A stretch of 64,000 nt of DNA from an uncultured Saprospiraceae bacterium. Lineage in GTDB: Bacteria; Bacteroidota; Bacteroidia; Chitinophagales; Saprospiraceae. This document shows positions 60,831-64,000 of the stretch, in pieces. Positions within the stretch are counted from its first letter, which is position 1; the number at the start of each line of letters is the position of its first letter. The stretch lies in NCBI GenBank assembly GCA_938015435.1, contig CALLPN010000042.1:1-64000 (forward strand), given 5' to 3'. The notes beneath the pieces were generated by a model. The model searched no databases. It was not told the origin of the DNA and saw nothing but the letters and a program-made list of their open reading frames with translations. Made by a program: the position numbers and the translations under genes.

Positions 60831-62237
60831 ATGATAAAAGATCCTGATATAGTCTGGAACAATTGTCTGTCAATAATAAAGAAAGACGTAAATCCGCAGA
60901 GTTACAAAACGTGGTTTGAGCCTATAAAGGCTGTCAAATTCAAAGAGAATATTCTTACTATACAAGTGCCTAATAAATTCTTTTATGAATGGTTAGAGGA
61001 GCACTATGTGAAAGAGCTTAAAAAAGCCATCACTGCAGAGATAGGAAGTAATGCAAGACTAGAGTATCAGATATTAGTAGATAATCATCGCAAGATAGGG
61101 CGTAATGCTGCTACTGCTGATCAGTCTCCAAGTCCAGGAGCTTTTGAATCTAACAGAATCAAAAATCCATTTGTAATTCCTGGAATCAAAAAACTTAATA
61201 TAGATCCTCAACTTAACGTAGATTATACCTTCGATACATTTATAGAAGGAGAATGCAACAAGTTAGCGAGATCTGCAGGTAAGGCTATAGCTGCGAAGCC
61301 AGGTGGTACTGCTTTTAATCCACTCTTCATATATGGCGATGTAGGATTAGGAAAGACTCACCTTGCTCAAGCAATTGGTAGCAGTGTGATTACTCAGTTT
61401 AAAGATAAGCAGGTACTTTATGTTACCTCAGAGAGATTTACCAATCAAGTAATCCAAGCGATCAAAAACAATGGAGTCAATGACTTTATGAATTTTTATC
61501 ATATGATAGATGTTCTCATCGTGGATGATATACAGTTTTTAGCTAATAGACCGAAGACACAAGAAATTTTCTTCAATATATTTAATCAACTACACCAGAG
61601 TGGAAAGCAATTGATACTCACATCAGACAGACCTCCAAAGGATCTTAAGGATGTAGATGATAGATTGATCTCTAGATTTAAATGGGGGCTATCAGCGGAT
61701 CTGACTACACCAGATTATGATACTAGGTTAGCGATTTTTGATCGCAAGATGGTATTCGAAGGGGTAGAGCTACCTAATGATGTGATTGAGTATGTATGTT
61801 ACCATATCCGTAACAATGTACGTGAACTCGAAGGTGTACTAGTATCTCTAGTAGCTCAAAGTACGCTCAATAAAAGAGAGATTGACATTAACCTAGCCAA
61901 GGAAGTTATTGCACAGTTTATCAGTCAAGTAAGTAAAGAGATCACTGTAGATAATATTAAACAACTAGTTGCGGATTATTTCAATCTACCAGTGGAGAAG
62001 TTGCATAGTAAGACGCGTAAGCGCGCTATTGTATTAGCTAGGCAGTTGTCGATGTATCTCGCCAAGAACTTCACTAACAGTTCTCTTAAGGCTATTGGTA
62101 GTGAATTTGGTAATAGAGATCATAGTACTGTTATCTATTCAGTGAAGGCTGTTCAGGATATGATGGATACTGATCTGGTATTTAAGGATACTGTAGCGGA
62201 TCTGGAAAAGCAAGTGCAGCTTAATCTAGTTTCTTAG
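60831..62237 (+). CDS. dnaA: Chromosomal replication initiator protein DnaA
   Basis: 468 residues. Domain I (about 1-85) has VWNNCLSIIKKDVNPQSYKTWFEPIKAVKF. Domain III is an AAA+ ATPase with Walker A GDVGLGKTHLAQ, Walker B VLIVDDIQFLANRPKTQEIFF, LILTSDRPPKDL and SRFKWGL. Domain IV carries the DNA-binding signature VEKLHSKTRKRAIVLARQLSMYLAKNFTNSSLKAIGSEFGNRDHSTVIYSV. All key motifs are intact. ATP-DnaA binds DnaA boxes and opens the origin. The start ATG at 60831 fits the family N-terminus. It is followed by a shared terminator. Confidence 0.98.
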   Translation: MIKDPDIVWNNCLSIIKKDVNPQSYKTWFEPIKAVKFKENILTIQVPNKFFYEWLEEHYVKELKKAITAEIGSNARLEYQILVDNHRKIGRNAATADQSPSPGAFESNRIKNPFVIPGIKKLNIDPQLNVDYTFDTFIEGECNKLARSAGKAIAAKPGGTAFNPLFIYGDVGLGKTHLAQAIGSSVITQFKDKQVLYVTSERFTNQVIQAIKNNGVNDFMNFYHMIDVLIVDDIQFLANRPKTQEIFFNIFNQLHQSGKQLILTSDRPPKDLKDVDDRLISRFKWGLSADLTTPDYDTRLAIFDRKMVFEGVELPNDVIEYVCYHIRNNVRELEGVLVSLVAQSTLNKREIDINLAKEVIAQFISQVSKEITVDNIKQLVADYFNLPVEKLHSKTRKRAIVLARQLSMYLAKNFTNSSLKAIGSEFGNRDHSTVIYSVKAVQDMMDTDLVFKDTVADLEKQVQLNLVS

Positions 62238-62263
62238 AATATTTAGAAAGAAAAAATAAATAC

Positions 62264-62301
62264 AAAAAAAGGCTCATCAATAATTGGTGAGTCTTTTTTT
62301 G
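62264..62301. terminator. Bidirectional terminator between dnaA and the convergent protease gene
   Basis: GGCTCATCA (62271-62279) pairs with TGGTGAGTC (62285-62293), nine pairs with two G-U. It is flanked by A7 on the left and T7 on the right, so it works on both strands. Confidence 0.9.
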
Positions 62302-62318
62302 TCATTTTTATACATTAG

Positions 62319-63788
62319 TTATAGTACTGTTATTTTTTTAGTTACGTTCGATTCTTCGGATCTAATGGATAGCATATATGTGCCGCTAGGTACATCATTA
62401 ACATCAATAGAATTATTGCCAGTATTGATTTTGAAAAGCATGTTTTGGCCAAAAACACTAGTTATTCGTATGTCCTTATCTTCAAGAGTAATACCAATGA
62501 GAAAAATGAATCCATTTGTTGGATTGGGATAAATATTTACTTCTTGCCAAGAGTTGTCTTCGATGCTCACTAGATCTTTGGCTTCGAAATCGTACAAATC
62601 GCTTACCATACCTCCTTCTTCGCATAGATTGGTATGTTTGACTGCTCTCACTCGCCAATAGTAATTAACGGATAGATCAAGGTCTGTCAATGTGAATGTA
62701 GGCTGATCTACAATGTATTTACGTGAAATTACGATGAACATATTATTAGGACAAAACTCGACAACATAGAGGTCCGCATTTTCTACTTCTGTCCATGAAA
62801 ATTGTAAATCGTCGTTTTCATCTACTATTTCTCCATTAATAGGGTAGATGCCCTGAGGAGCTTCAGTAACTAAATCGATATTTGGTTCTTGTAATGAACT
62901 GATTTCTGTTCGGAAAGTATAGTCAACTAGCATAGCACCCACTTGATTTTCACTAAAGACATATTCGCTACACTCTGCAAAACTATAGTAAGCCATAATA
63001 TTTCTTTCGTCAGGATCTAATAAAACGCCATCAGGATCTACCGCTCCTCCAGTATAATTACATCCACCAGACCAATCACGTATATAATCTGCTGGCGTGT
63101 CACACATAAGGTCAGCAGCCTCTTCACAATTTATATTTCTATCTACATATTCTACGTTTATTGTCTGGCCATCAAAAACTAACTGCTCTGGAGTAGGTTC
63201 GATAGGGTCGAATGACGAAACTGATTCCCATCCATAGAATGTATGTCTAAGACTTAAATAGTGACCAACTTCATGAGCAAGAACTACATCTATAGAATTG
63301 ACGTATTTCTTTCTAATAAATATAATATCTAGGGTGGGATGATAGTAGCCTGAGTAGTTAAAGCTCGTATTTCCAATAAAGACATTTATAGTACTATCTC
63401 TTTTATTGTCGGAATAAATAATATCCCGCTCGCTGCTATCCAATGGAGATTGATCGTAAAGAATACTACTGGCTAGGTAATCTATTGGTCCCCCGATGTA
63501 GAACTTTAATCCTACCGGCTCATACAATTCATTGAGCTTACACAATGCATCTATTATTTTACTTTCTTTAATAGCTCCTATTCCATTATCATCCGTAGTA
63601 ATAATAAAATTAATCGGAACGAACTGATGATCATCTCGCTCCATAGCATTTTCATTTGCGATGGAGATATTCCTTATTAGTCTATGATTATCTTCGTTAC
63701 CTGGTAGTACTGCGCATTGCTGATTTTGGCTATAACTAGAAGATAAATTAAAAGCCGCGCATACTAATATCAAAATTGCATTTCTCAT
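62319..63788 (-). CDS. Secreted metzincin (M43/pappalysin-type) metalloprotease with T9SS sorting domain
   Basis: 489 residues. The signal peptide is about 1-20 (ILILVCAAFNLSSSYSQ). The protease domain (about 50-290) holds the metzincin zinc site HEVGHYLSLRH (H-E-x-x-H-x-x-x-x-x-H) and, downstream, NIMAYYSFAEC with the Met-turn. Several Cys follow the M43 pattern. A fibronectin type III-like domain spans about 305-395 (GIYPINGEIVDENDDLQFSWTEVENADLYVVEF), and a T9SS type A domain follows from IYPNPTNGFIFL to KKITVL. A secreted or surface protease with substrate unknown. Confidence 0.92.
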   Translation of the reverse strand: MRNAILILVCAAFNLSSSYSQNQQCAVLPGNEDNHRLIRNISIANENAMERDDHQFVPINFIITTDDNGIGAIKESKIIDALCKLNELYEPVGLKFYIGGPIDYLASSILYDQSPLDSSERDIIYSDNKRDSTINVFIGNTSFNYSGYYHPTLDIIFIRKKYVNSIDVVLAHEVGHYLSLRHTFYGWESVSSFDPIEPTPEQLVFDGQTINVEYVDRNINCEEAADLMCDTPADYIRDWSGGCNYTGGAVDPDGVLLDPDERNIMAYYSFAECSEYVFSENQVGAMLVDYTFRTEISSLQEPNIDLVTEAPQGIYPINGEIVDENDDLQFSWTEVENADLYVVEFCPNNMFIVISRKYIVDQPTFTLTDLDLSVNYYWRVRAVKHTNLCEEGGMVSDLYDFEAKDLVSIEDNSWQEVNIYPNPTNGFIFLIGITLEDKDIRITSVFGQNMLFKINTGNNSIDVNDVPSGTYMLSIRSEESNVTKKITVL

Positions 63789-63862
63789 TATGCTAAGGTC
63801 AAAAATAGTTGAATCATTTCCTAGTTTAATGGAATGAATTAACGATTCCTTCGAAAATGAAA

Positions 63863-64000
63863 TTACAACTTAAAAACTCGATGAGTTTCGATACTCTGAT
63901 TTTGGAGATAGATATGGATCACGTAATGGCCACTCGGAAAAGATGAAAGGGAAGCTTGATCAGGAGATGTATTATATACATGTCCCCAGATATCTACAAC
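63863..64000 (-). CDS. 3' end of a further gene with a T9SS sorting-domain tail
   Basis: The minus strand is open from the window edge to TAA at 63863-63865. The 45 residues (VVDIWGHVYNTSPDQASLSS, then FPSGHYVIHIYLQNQSIETHRVFKL) have the G-x-Y-x-I-x-I strand and the basic end of a type IX sorting domain. The gene continues to the right of the window. Confidence 0.7.
   Translation of the reverse strand, partial: VVDIWGHVYNTSPDQASLSSFPSGHYVIHIYLQNQSIETHRVFKL

Overview
The window reads as chromosome from an AT-rich member of the Bacteroidota, plausibly a Saprospiria-like marine or sludge bacterium. Three complete or 5'-partial genes and one 3' tail at the right edge end in type IX secretion (T9SS) sorting domains. 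SprB repeats, a CHU_C-like gliding domain, DUF2480, and promoter boxes matching the Bacteroidota -7 consensus TAnnTTTG point the same way. Start regions mostly lack Shine-Dalgarno motifs, which is usual in this phylum. No insertion sequence, prophage, CRISPR array or ordinary tRNA/rRNA gene is visible.

Layout. 1-6.0 kb: the 3' part of a giant SprB-repeat surface adhesin. 6.4-12.4 kb: a GNAT acetyltransferase, a small barrel protein, an lgt operon with two paralogous secreted proteins, scpB and a DUF2480 gene. 12.4-17 kb: a DUF234-type ATPase with 53-bp tandem repeats upstream, and an M14 carboxypeptidase. 17-25 kb: a lipoprotein, a polyprenyl glycosylphosphotransferase, aroE, proline dehydrogenase, a ClbS/DfsB-like protein, a lone Pycsar-effector-like membrane protein, a MATE exporter, an ECF sigma factor with a membrane partner, and a TetR regulator with a palindromic operator. 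26-31 kb: a VTC/CotH/DUF4956 operon and a lysine/alanine-rich histone H1-like protein. 31.8-40.8 kb: a B12-binding radical SAM protein, a BlaI/BlaR1 pair whose blaR1 is broken by an in-frame TGA, a duplicated 5' fragment of an ABC-F gene, a barrel protein and the intact ABC-F gene. 40.8-42.9 kb: an RluA-type pseudouridine synthase and a small membrane protein. 51-64 kb: a CotH/lamin-tail T9SS protein, a membrane-anchored winged-helix regulator, an IscA-type protein, a HAD phosphatase, a split 5'-nucleotidase, dnaA with a possible origin region, and a T9SS metalloprotease.

The standout is an RNA-repair island at about 42.9-50.9 kb. A WYL regulator is divergent from a Ro60 orthologue (TROVE + vWA, rsr). 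Behind rsr lies a roughly 515-bp array in which I can fold four consecutive Y RNAs. They share one Ro-binding stem design: an outer stem with a bulged U, a yGUA internal loop, an inner stem and then GAGWUACUUCK. Two of them carry tRNA-like modules in circularly permuted order (T arm, capped acceptor stem, U8-A9, D arm). Next come a T4 Rnl1-like RNA ligase, a Hen1 3'-terminal 2'-O-methyltransferase, a stand-alone ligase of the bacterial Pnkp type, and a T4-PseT-like polynucleotide kinase/phosphatase. Related 23-bp inverted-repeat elements occur next to the WYL start, upstream of rsr and upstream of hen1, and are candidate WYL operators. Together the genes could sense RNA damage, hold or sort damaged RNA through Ro/Y RNA, heal the ends, methylate the 3' terminus and reseal.

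All assignments are from reading sequence and recalling family motifs; no database search or folding software was run.
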